Shown here: positions 1 through 6,356 of the stretch, piece after piece | Layout: every line of letters begins with the position of its first letter | Numbering within the stretch: position 1 is the stretch's first letter | Origin: Bacteroidota bacterium | Lineage (GTDB): Bacteria > Bacteroidota > Bacteroidia > Bacteroidales > VadinHA17 | Assembly (NCBI GenBank): GCA_030631445.1 | Contig: DAOVLD010000110.1 | Span: 1-6,356 of the forward strand | Direction of reading: 5' to 3' | DNA: 6,356 nt | The notes under the pieces: generated by a model | What the model saw: only the letters and a program-made list of their open reading frames with translations | The model's database searches: none | Told to the model about the DNA's origin: nothing | Translations under genes and position numbers: made by a program

Positions 1-3000
1 GCAATATCTGACATGTCCAGCTTACAAAATGCCAGGATAAAAGCACTTGCCAGGCGTGCGTTGGTAATGAGCGGAACGTTGAAATCCACTGCGTTTCGCC
101 TGATACTGTAATCGTTTTCAAGTTCACTTTTTGAAAGATTCTTGGGGATATTGATCACAAGATCTACTTCTTTATTACGTATCAGATCAATGGTATTCGG
201 GGTTTCCTTTTCATCGGGCCAGCAAGCTACTTCAGCTTCTATTCCGTTGGTCTCAAGAAATTTCTGAGTGCCGCGTGTAGCGTATAATTTATACCCCTTT
301 TTATTTAGTTCCCTGGTGCTTTCTATCATCTCTACCTTCGAACGTGGTTCTCCGGTTGAGAGAAGGATTGCTTTTTGGGGTATGGAATAGCCTACCGACA
401 GCATTGACTTCAGTATACCTTCATAAAAATCTTCACCGATACATCCTACTTCTCCGGTTGACGACATATCAACACCAAGTATCGGGTCAGCTTTTTGAAG
501 GCGTGAAAAGGAGAATTGCGGAGCTTTAATGCCTATATAATCCAGGTCGAAAATGGACTTATGTGGTTTTTCCACTTTTTCTCCGAGCATCACCCGTGTA
601 GCCATTTCAATAAGATTGGTTTTTAGCACCTTTGATACAAAAGGCATGCTGCGGCTTGCCCTGAGGTTACATTCAATCACTTTTATATCGTTGTCTTTTG
701 CAAGAAATTGTATGTTAAACGGACCGGAAATATCGAGTTCTTTAGCTATTTGACGAGTGATACGTTTAATACGTCTTACTGTTTCAAAATAGATCTTTTG
801 AGGTGGAAAGATCATGGTTGCATCGCCCGAATGGACACCGGCAAACTCAACATGCTCCGAAATAGCGTACGCGATTAACTCACCGGAACCGGCAACTGCA
901 TCAATCTCAATTTCCTTGGCATTTTCAATAAATTCGGAAACCACAACCGGGTATTGTTTGGAGACCCGGGATGCCATTTCCAGGAAATGTCCGAGCTCTT
1001 CCTTGTTAGATACCACATTCATTGCCGCACCGGATAAAACATAGGATGGTCTTACCAGTACGGGAAACCCTATCTCGTCAACAAAATTGTGAATATCACC
1101 GGTGCTGATAAGCTCCTTCCAGCGTGGCTGGTCAACCCCGATATTGTCGAGCATAGAGGAAAATTTATGCCTGTTCTCAGCCCGGTCAATTGAGAGCGGA
1201 GAGGTACCCAGTATCTCTACGTTTTGCTCGTACAGCCGGATAGCCAAATTATTCGGTATTTGTCCGCCGGTAGAAACAATCACTCCTTCAGGTGATTCCA
1301 GGTCAGTAATATCCAGTACCCTTTCCAGGGAAAGTTCGTCAAAATAAAGCCTGTCGCAGATATCATAATCAGTACTTACAGTTTCGGGGTTGTAATTGAT
1401 CATTACCGACTGGTAACCATTTTGTTTTATGGTGTCCAGTGCATTCACGCCGCACCAGTCGAACTCAACACTGCTGCCGATACGGTATGCACCGGATCCC
1501 AGGACTATGATCGATTTTCCGGACAGGGGATAATCAATATCATGTTCTGTACCGCTATAAGTAAGATACAGGTAATTGGTCTGTGCAGGATATTCGGCTG
1601 CCAGCGTATCAATTTGTTTTACAGCCGGTACTATCCCTTGCGATTTCCTGTATTCCCTAACGGTGATCAGATCGTTTGCTATTTCATCAACCTTTGATTT
1701 CATAACGAACCTGGCAAGCTGGAAATCTGAGAATCCCAGGATCTTTGCTTCCCGGAGAGTGTCAACCGGTAACTTGTCGATCTTATTGTAATTAGTAAGG
1801 TCCTTTTTAAGATCAATAATATTCTTCAGTTTGTAGAGGAACCATTTATCGATCTTTGTCAGCTGATTTATTTTCTCGACAGTAAATTTCTTTTCCAGTG
1901 CTTCGGCAATAACAAATATGCGCATGTCGGTGGGTTGCGCTAGTTCTTCATCGATGTTCTTAAACCCGGCGATCCGGTTTCCTACAAATCCGTGCATCCC
2001 CTGACCTATCATTCTTAATCCTTTCTGGATTGCTTCTTCAAAGGTTCTCCCGATGGACATTACCTCGCCCACACTTTTCATACTACTGCCGATAAGGTGA
2101 GAAACACCATCGAATTTATTCAGGTCCCACCGCGGTATTTTACAAACAATATAATCCAGTGCCGGTTCAAAGAAGGCGGTGGTTGTTTTGGTAATAGAAT
2201 TCTTAAGCTCATGCAGCCCGTACCCGACACCTAGTTTAGCTGCAATAAATGCCAGGGGATATCCGGTTGCTTTGGATGCAAGTGCGCTTGAGCGGGAGAG
2301 GCGGGCGTTCACTTCAATTACCCTGTATTCCTCTGAATTCGGATCAAGTGCATACTGAATGTTACACTCCCCGATAATACCGATATGCCGGATAACCTTA
2401 ATGGATAGTTCCCGCAGCTTATGATATTCTGTGTTAGTAAGTGTTTGTGACGGTGCTACCACGATACTTTCGCCCGTATGTATGCCCAATGGATCAAAAT
2501 TCTCCATATTGCAAACCGTGATACAATTGTCGTACCGGTCGCGTACCACTTCATATTCAACCTCTTTCCATCCTTTCAGTGATTCTTCCACAAGGATCTG
2601 TCCGGAATAGGAAAATGCCCTGGAAGCCATGTCATGCAATTCTTCCTTGTTTTTACAGAAACCGCTTCCCTGCCCGCCAAGTGAATATGCCGACCTGATA
2701 ATTACGGGATAACCAAGACTCTCTGCTGCTATTATTCCATCTTTAACCTTGCTGACTGCAATACTTCTGGGTGTCAGGACATTGATCTCTGCCAGTTTTT
2801 TGATAAATAAATCCCGGTCTTCAGTTTCCATAATAGACCGGATAGGGGTTCCCAGTACCCGGATATTATATTTTTCGAATACTTTTTCTTTATACAGATC
2901 AATTCCACAGTTCAGGGCAGTCTGCCCTCCGAACGCGAGCAGGATACCATCGGGTTTTTCTTTCTTAATAACCTCTTCAACAAAATAAGGAGTTACCGGG

Positions 3001-3200
3001 AGGAAGTATATTTTGTCTGCTATCCCTTCTGAAGTTTGAACTGTTGCGATATTCGGATTGATAAGGATAGTTTCAATATTTTCTTCACGAAGTGCTTTTA
3101 ATGCCTGTGATCCCGAGTAATCAAATTCGCCTGCTTCACCAATTTTCAAAGCACCGGAACCTAAAAGCAGCACCTTACTTATTTTTCCTGTTTCAATCAT
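1..3200 (-). CDS. carB: carbamoyl-phosphate synthase large (synthetase) subunit, 3' end cut by window edge
   Basis: CarB uses ammonia from CarA, bicarbonate and two ATP to make carbamoyl phosphate in the cytoplasm for pyrimidine and arginine synthesis. One frame stays open from ATG at 3200 to the window edge: 1066 residues against 1073 in E. coli CarB, so only a short C-terminus is missing. The two homologous ATP-grasp halves are visible: GSGALKIGEAGEFDYSG at residues 14-30 recurs as GSGAYRIGSSVEFDWCG at 568-584. Catalytic residues keep register with E. coli: R169 (IIRSAYSLGG), E296/N298 (EVNARLSRSS), R717 (RPSYVLSGAAM), E843/N845 (IECNLRASRS). An oligomerisation domain lies at about 400-555 and an MGS-like allosteric domain from about 937. 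Wording such as KIPRWDLNKF, GGQIPNNLA and AISEHVEFAGVHSGDAT matches animal CPS1/CAD better than E. coli. In the allosteric domain T975 and T978 are kept, but E. coli Lys993 is replaced by W994. The start overlaps the carA stop by four bases. No frameshift was found. Confidence 0.97.
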   Translation of the reverse strand, partial: MIETGKISKVLLLGSGALKIGEAGEFDYSGSQALKALREENIETILINPNIATVQTSEGIADKIYFLPVTPYFVEEVIKKEKPDGILLAFGGQTALNCGIDLYKEKVFEKYNIRVLGTPIRSIMETEDRDLFIKKLAEINVLTPRSIAVSKVKDGIIAAESLGYPVIIRSAYSLGGQGSGFCKNKEELHDMASRAFSYSGQILVEESLKGWKEVEYEVVRDRYDNCITVCNMENFDPLGIHTGESIVVAPSQTLTNTEYHKLRELSIKVIRHIGIIGECNIQYALDPNSEEYRVIEVNARLSRSSALASKATGYPLAFIAAKLGVGYGLHELKNSITKTTTAFFEPALDYIVCKIPRWDLNKFDGVSHLIGSSMKSVGEVMSIGRTFEEAIQKGLRMIGQGMHGFVGNRIAGFKNIDEELAQPTDMRIFVIAEALEKKFTVEKINQLTKIDKWFLYKLKNIIDLKKDLTNYNKIDKLPVDTLREAKILGFSDFQLARFVMKSKVDEIANDLITVREYRKSQGIVPAVKQIDTLAAEYPAQTNYLYLTYSGTEHDIDYPLSGKSIIVLGSGAYRIGSSVEFDWCGVNALDTIKQNGYQSVMINYNPETVSTDYDICDRLYFDELSLERVLDITDLESPEGVIVSTGGQIPNNLAIRLYEQNVEILGTSPLSIDRAENRHKFSSMLDNIGVDQPRWKELISTGDIHNFVDEIGFPVLVRPSYVLSGAAMNVVSNKEELGHFLEMASRVSKQYPVVVSEFIENAKEIEIDAVAGSGELIAYAISEHVEFAGVHSGDATMIFPPQKIYFETVRRIKRITRQIAKELDISGPFNIQFLAKDNDIKVIECNLRASRSMPFVSKVLKTNLIEMATRVMLGEKVEKPHKSIFDLDYIGIKAPQFSFSRLQKADPILGVDMSSTGEVGCIGEDFYEGILKSMLSVGYSIPQKAILLSTGEPRSKVEMIESTRELNKKGYKLYATRGTQKFLETNGIEAEVACWPDEKETPNTIDLIRNKEVDLVINIPKNLSKSELENDYSIRRNAVDFNVPLITNARLASAFILAFCKLDMSDI
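3197..3200 (-). promoter_or_regulatory. carA stop / carB start ATGA overlap (probable translational coupling)
   Basis: On the minus strand the bases ATGA combine the carB ATG (3200-3198) with the carA TGA (3199-3197). No obvious ribosome binding site precedes the carB ATG in the end of carA, so termination-reinitiation is a reasonable way for the two subunits to be made in equal amounts. The overlap is seen directly; the coupling is inferred. Confidence 0.75.
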
Positions 3201-4330
3201 ACTATGTCCACTTTTTTATTCGTACTTATCATTTCAATAAACTTATCAAACAGGAATGCAGTATCTGTTGGTCCTCCTGATGCCTCCGGGTGGAACTGGG
3301 TTGAGAAAAAAGGTTTTGATTTATGGATCATTCCTTCATTTGTTTCGTCGTTTATATTTGTAAAAAGAGGTTCCCATTGATTGTTCAGAGTTTTGTTATC
3401 AACTGCGAAACCATGATTCTGGGAAGTGATATATGCCTTGTTTGATCCTGTTCTGATAACAGGTTGGTTATGACTGCGGTGACCATATTTAAGCTTGTAG
3501 GTATCAGCACCTGATGCCAGTGCCATAAGTTGATTGCCAAGACATATACCAAATACCGGTTTCTCTGCATCGAATGCTTTTTTAATATTTCCGATAGTAG
3601 CCAGGCATTGTTTAGGATCTCCGGGACCATTCGAAATAAAAAGCCCGTCATATTCCTCACAGGTGATATCATAATCCCACGGCACCCTTATAACAGTGGT
3701 GTTTCGTTCAAGCAGTGATCTGATTATATTATATTTCACACCACAATCAATAAGTAGTATTTTAAATTTCCCTGTGCCGTATATTTGTTTTTCCTTAACG
3801 GATACTTCTTCGACAAGGTTTTTAGTGTTGGGATCATAAAAAGGAATATTTTCATCCACAATAATTTTTCCCAGCATTGTTCCTTTCTCTCTTAGCTTTT
3901 TAGTGAGTGCCCTGGTGTCAACTCCATATATTCCGGGAATATTATTTTTCTTAAGCCAGTTACCAAGACTGTCCTCCGCGTTCCAGTGGCTGTATTCGAA
4001 GGAGTAATCTGAAACTACCAATCCTGAGATGTGTATATTGCCTGATTCATGAAATTTATTAAGGTTATCCTCCATTTCGGTGCGAGGGGCGCCATAGTTT
4101 CCTATTAAAGGGTAGGTAAGGACGAGGATCTGACCTTTATAGGATGGATCGGTCAGACTTTCAGGGTAACCTGTCATAGCAGTGTTGAATACCACCTCGC
4201 CCGATATAGCCTTTTCCGCACCAAATGGTTTTCCTTCAAAGGCAGTATTGTCTTCGAGGATAAGTTTTACTTTTTGTTTTACCGGTCGGGTTCCTTCTCC
4301 CGGAACAGTTTCATCAAAGTTATTGGGCAT
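3197..4330 (-). CDS. carA: carbamoyl-phosphate synthase small (glutamine amidotransferase) subunit
   Basis: CarA hydrolyses glutamine and channels the ammonia to CarB. The protein is 377 residues, close to the 382 of E. coli. The N-terminal CPSase small-chain domain (about 20-155) shows LILEDNTAFEGKPFG, GEVVFNTAMTGYPE, DPSYKGQILVLTYPLIGNYG and GVDTRALTKKLREKG. The class I amidotransferase domain (about 190-370) has the oxyanion motif SNGPGDP at 233-239, the nucleophile C263 in FGICLGNQL, and H347/E349 in QFHPE, so the triad is complete, unlike the Ser-substituted domain of CPS1. The KYGHRSHNQP stretch (281-290) is CAD-like. The ATG at 4330 is the only plausible start: the roughly 17 residues before VKLILEDN contain no other ATG, GTG or TTG codon in frame. 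No clear Shine-Dalgarno precedes it. The gene ends inside the carB start codon (ATGA, 3197-3200), indicating one transcript and probably coupled translation. Confidence 0.98.
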   Translation of the reverse strand: MPNNFDETVPGEGTRPVKQKVKLILEDNTAFEGKPFGAEKAISGEVVFNTAMTGYPESLTDPSYKGQILVLTYPLIGNYGAPRTEMEDNLNKFHESGNIHISGLVVSDYSFEYSHWNAEDSLGNWLKKNNIPGIYGVDTRALTKKLREKGTMLGKIIVDENIPFYDPNTKNLVEEVSVKEKQIYGTGKFKILLIDCGVKYNIIRSLLERNTTVIRVPWDYDITCEEYDGLFISNGPGDPKQCLATIGNIKKAFDAEKPVFGICLGNQLMALASGADTYKLKYGHRSHNQPVIRTGSNKAYITSQNHGFAVDNKTLNNQWEPLFTNINDETNEGMIHKSKPFFSTQFHPEASGGPTDTAFLFDKFIEMISTNKKVDIV

Positions 4331-4373
4331 TGGAAAGTATAGGGTATTAAAAGTGTATTATAAACCTGTCAGG

Positions 4374-4405
4374 CAAATATAATGCAAACACTCCGGCAAG
4401 ACAAG
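4374..4405 (-). promoter_or_regulatory. probable carAB promoter of Bacteroidetes type
   Basis: Read on the minus strand, TATATTTG (4381-4374) matches the Bacteroidetes -7 consensus TAnnTTTG at every fixed position. It is preceded, after a 20-base spacer, by CTTG (4405-4402), three of four bases of the -33 consensus TTTG. A transcript would start near 4367, giving a leader of about 37 bases before the carA ATG at 4330. That leader (4331-4367) is AT-rich, with no strong hairpin and no attenuator or PyrR-like element that I can see. Confidence 0.55.
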
Positions 4406-4455
4406 GAAGAGTTATTAACAGAATGAAGGAATAAGATATTGATAATAATTTTTAC

Positions 4456-4486
4456 TTTGAAATGGCAAATGGATTTACGAAATTTG
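4456..4486 (+). promoter_or_regulatory. candidate rsmA-mgtE promoter of Bacteroidetes type
   Basis: TTTG at 4456-4459 is a perfect -33 element, followed after 19 bases by GAAATTTG at 4479-4486, which differs from TAnnTTTG only at its first base. Transcription would start near 4493, about 18 bases before the ATG at 4511. This fits a translation start at 4511 rather than further upstream. In AT-rich DNA such matches arise by chance, so it is weaker than the opposing carA promoter. Confidence 0.35.
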
Positions 4487-4510
4487 GAACTATTTCAATT
4501 AACGGGTAGA

Positions 4511-5284
4511 ATGAGCTATATTAAACCAAAAAAAAGACTGGGTCAGCATTTTTTAACAGATAACAATATTGCGCGAAAGATAGCCAATTCGTTGCAGGTG
4601 CAGGATGTACAATCTCTGGTTGAGGTAGGTGCAGGTACGGGTACGTTAACTCAATTTTTACCTGGAAGATACAAAAACAAAACATGGCTTGTTGAAATAG
4701 ACAATGAAGCAGTACAGATCCTCAGGGAAAAATTCCCCGAAATGAATGAACGGATCATTGAGAAGGACATACTTAAACTTAATTTGGGTAATGTGTTTAC
4801 CGGAAAAATTTCTTTAATCGGAAATTTTCCGTACAATATTTCAAGTCAGATATTTTTCAAGGTGCTTGAGAGTAAGGATCAGATAGAGGAGGTGGTTTGT
4901 ATGGTACAAAAGGAAGTAGCTGAGCGGATCAGGTCAGGACCGGGAACAAAAAAATATGGAATTTTGAGTGTTCTGTTACAGGCATATTACGATATCGAAA
5001 TTCTGTTTTTTGTGAATGAAAACGTTTTTTTTCCTCCTCCCAAAGTTAAGTCAGCTGTTCTGAGATTAACGCGGAATAAGAGGAAAAATTTACCATGTGA
5101 TGAACACTTGTTTATTCGTGTAGTTAAAACCGGTTTTAATCAAAGGCGAAAAACTTTGCGTAATTCCTTAAAAAATGGTTTATTTAATCAGCCGACAGAT
5201 GAGGCATTGATGAATAAAAGACCTGAAGAATTAGGGGTAGAAGAGTTTATCACTCTTACCAATTTCATTGCAAATAATTTATGA
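4511..5284 (+). CDS. rsmA: 16S rRNA (adenine1518-N6/adenine1519-N6)-dimethyltransferase
   Basis: RsmA (KsgA) transfers four methyl groups from S-adenosylmethionine to two adjacent adenines in the 3'-terminal helix 45 of 16S rRNA, a late checkpoint of 30S assembly. From ATG 4511 the protein has 257 residues, slightly shorter than E. coli KsgA (273). Motifs in order: KKRLGQHFL (7-15), SAM-binding motif I VEVGAGTGTLT (37-47), acidic ribose-contacting VEID (61-64), EKDIL with D86, catalytic motif IV GNFPYNIS (104-111), FPPPKVKSAV (174-183), and the C-terminal FNQRRKTLRNSL (209-220). The frame extends upstream to an ATG at 4469 and a TTG at 4439, but family members begin just before the KK-LGQHFL motif and the candidate promoter overlaps the upstream part, so 4511 is preferred. 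No strong Shine-Dalgarno is seen. The gene is divergent from carA and 19 bases upstream of mgtE. F in NFPY instead of L is a conservative change. Confidence 0.96.
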   Translation: MSYIKPKKRLGQHFLTDNNIARKIANSLQVQDVQSLVEVGAGTGTLTQFLPGRYKNKTWLVEIDNEAVQILREKFPEMNERIIEKDILKLNLGNVFTGKISLIGNFPYNISSQIFFKVLESKDQIEEVVCMVQKEVAERIRSGPGTKKYGILSVLLQAYYDIEILFFVNENVFFPPPKVKSAVLRLTRNKRKNLPCDEHLFIRVVKTGFNQRRKTLRNSLKNGLFNQPTDEALMNKRPEELGVEEFITLTNFIANNL

Positions 5285-5303
5285 ATAGATAAAAAACTTT
5301 AAG

Positions 5304-6356
5304 ATGGCAAGTCAGTTTGAATTAACAAGGGAATACCTGGATGAGCTCAGGGAAGTTATCGGGACGGGAAATGAAAGTAAAGCAAAAGAGCTTATTCAGG
5401 ATCTTCATGCTGCAGACATAGCAGAACTGTATAACGAGTTGAATATTAAAGAGGCAAGGTTTTTATACTTGTTGCTTGAGGGGGAAATTGCGTCTGATGT
5501 CCTTGCTGAACTTGAAGAAGATGACAGGGAACGATTCCTGAAAGTAATTCCGGGGAAGGTTATTGCCAGACAGTTTATTAATAATATGGATACTGATGAT
5601 GCTGCTGATATAATCGGTGAATTGTCTGAAGAAAAAAAGGAAGATGTCCTTCTGCATATAGGTGATGTTGAACTGGCTGGTGATATTGTTGATCTGCTTT
5701 CATATGATGAAGATTCAGCAGGCGGATTGATGGGAAAAGAGCTGATCAAAGTAAATGAGAACTGGACAATTATGAAATGCCTGAAAGAGATGAGCAAACA
5801 GGCTGAGAGTGTTGATGAGGTATATTATGTTTACGTAGTAGATGATAACAATAAGTTAAAAGGTACCGTTTCGTTGAAAAAGATGCTTTTGGCACAAAAT
5901 ACTGCAATAATTAAAGACATTGCTAATGAAGATATTATTTATGTAAAGACTGAAACTTCAGGAGAAGAAGTAGCTAATATTATGGACAAGTATGATCTGG
6001 TTGCTTTGCCGGTGGTTGATTCAATTGTCCGTCTTATAGGGCGGATCACCATTGACGATGTTGTTGATTTTATCAGGGATGAGGCTGAAAAGGATTACCA
6101 GATGGCTTCCGGTATCTCTGAGGATATTGAACATTCAGATAAAGTTTTTGTTATAACGAGAGCTCGTTTACCGTGGTTGCTAATTGGCCTGTTAGGAGGT
6201 ATTTTAGGTGCACTGGTGATATCACATTATGAAGGGGTCCTGAAAATAAACCCCCAGATGGTATTCTTTATTCCTCTTATTGCAGCTATGGGAGGAAATG
6301 TAGGTATCCAGTCGTCGGCTATAGTGGTTCAGGGTATAGCCGGCCGGTCGCTTGAC
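5304..6356 (+). CDS. mgtE: MgtE-family magnesium transporter, C-terminus cut by window edge
   Basis: MgtE is a homodimeric inner-membrane Mg2+ channel whose cytosolic domains bind Mg2+ and close the pore when internal Mg2+ is high. The frame is open from ATG 5304 to the right edge, giving 351 residues of about 450. In order: an acidic helical N domain (about 35-135, with AADIAELYNEL, LEEDDRERFLK and MDTDDAADIIGEL), the junction motif YDEDSAGGLM (134-143), CBS domain 1 (about 140-200), CBS domain 2 (about 203-262), the connecting plug helix (about 252-275), membrane segment 1 (WLLIGLLGGILGALVI, 291-306) and the start of segment 2 with the family signature GGNVGIQSS (330-338). Segments 3-5, including the ion-selecting Asp of the pore, lie outside the window. 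The gene follows rsmA by 19 bases with no terminator between, so co-transcription is likely. The spacer shows no clear Shine-Dalgarno. The protein is not a CorA-type transporter. Confidence 0.96.
   Translation, partial: MASQFELTREYLDELREVIGTGNESKAKELIQDLHAADIAELYNELNIKEARFLYLLLEGEIASDVLAELEEDDRERFLKVIPGKVIARQFINNMDTDDAADIIGELSEEKKEDVLLHIGDVELAGDIVDLLSYDEDSAGGLMGKELIKVNENWTIMKCLKEMSKQAESVDEVYYVYVVDDNNKLKGTVSLKKMLLAQNTAIIKDIANEDIIYVKTETSGEEVANIMDKYDLVALPVVDSIVRLIGRITIDDVVDFIRDEAEKDYQMASGISEDIEHSDKVFVITRARLPWLLIGLLGGILGALVISHYEGVLKINPQMVFFIPLIAAMGGNVGIQSSAIVVQGIAGRSLD

Larger units (their letters stand above)
4331..4510. other. divergent intergenic region between carA and rsmA
   Basis: This 180-bp AT-rich spacer separates the divergent carAB and rsmA-mgtE transcription units and must hold both sets of control signals. 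It contains the two candidate promoters listed separately and a small hyphenated palindrome, GTTA-T-TAAC, at 4411-4419 between them. The frame of rsmA is open upstream to a TTG at 4439, but residues encoded by 4439-4510 show no resemblance to RsmA proteins, so I treat that stretch as non-coding. Confidence 0.7.

Noticed and set aside
1422..1791. Overlapping plus-strand open frames of 91 and 71 codons opposite carB
   Set aside because: carB is continuous and conserved on the minus strand here; these are antisense shadows with low-complexity composition and no recognisable domains.
1..3200. Possible frameshift in carB, because the frame is not closed within the window
   Set aside because: Conserved motifs at residues 14, 169, 296, 568, 717, 843 and 975 are all in the frame set by ATG 3200, with no internal stop found. 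The gene simply runs past the edge.
3385..3672. 95-codon minus-strand open frame within carA in another frame
   Set aside because: The region encodes the CarA amidotransferase core in the correct frame, including SNGPGDP and C263; the alternative frame has no motif.
4345..4360. Two TATTA direct repeats 11 bases apart in the carA leader
   Set aside because: Five-base AT repeats are expected by chance in this composition, and no protein-binding motif is recognisable.
5285..5303. Possible terminator or Mg2+ riboswitch between rsmA and mgtE
   Set aside because: Only 19 AT-rich bases with no inverted repeat; far too short for a riboswitch and lacking a hairpin for termination.
5405..5797. 130-codon open frame on the minus strand inside mgtE
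   Set aside because: It is antisense to well-supported mgtE sequence. The protein is Ser/Ile-rich, mirroring Asp/Glu-rich codons on the sense strand, and shows no family motifs.

Overview
This window is a compact piece of a bacterial chromosome with four conserved genes and no sign of mobile DNA, RNA genes or CRISPR. Base composition is moderately AT-rich. The start codons lack clear Shine-Dalgarno sequences, the divergent intergenic region carries a good match to the TTTG / TAnnTTTG promoter type of Bacteroidetes, and RsmA has an NFPYNIS rather than NLPYNIS catalytic motif. Together with a CarA/CarB pair that reads like the animal CAD/CPS1 enzymes, this suggests a member of the Bacteroidetes or a relative in the Ignavibacteria/FCB group. 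The phylum assignment is inference.

Left part (minus strand, reading right to left): carA at 4330-3197 and carB from 3200 to beyond the left edge encode the glutaminase and synthetase subunits of carbamoyl-phosphate synthase, which supplies carbamoyl phosphate for pyrimidine and arginine synthesis. The genes overlap by four bases (ATGA), so translational coupling is likely. All catalytic residues I could check are present. CarB is open in one frame over 1066 codons and lacks only its last few to few tens of residues. Its allosteric domain carries Trp where E. coli has the UMP-contacting Lys993.

Middle (about 4331-4510): a 180-bp divergent intergenic region holding the probable carAB promoter on the minus strand and a weaker candidate promoter for rsmA on the plus strand.

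Right part (plus strand): rsmA/ksgA (4511-5284), the 16S rRNA A1518/A1519 dimethyltransferase, is followed after 19 bases by mgtE (5304 to beyond the right edge), a CBS-domain Mg2+ channel cut after its second membrane segment. The two probably form an operon linking ribosome maturation with Mg2+ uptake.

I found no novel system here. The points worth a second look are the eukaryote-like carbamoyl-phosphate synthase with its altered effector site, the promoter architecture, and the rsmA-mgtE pairing.
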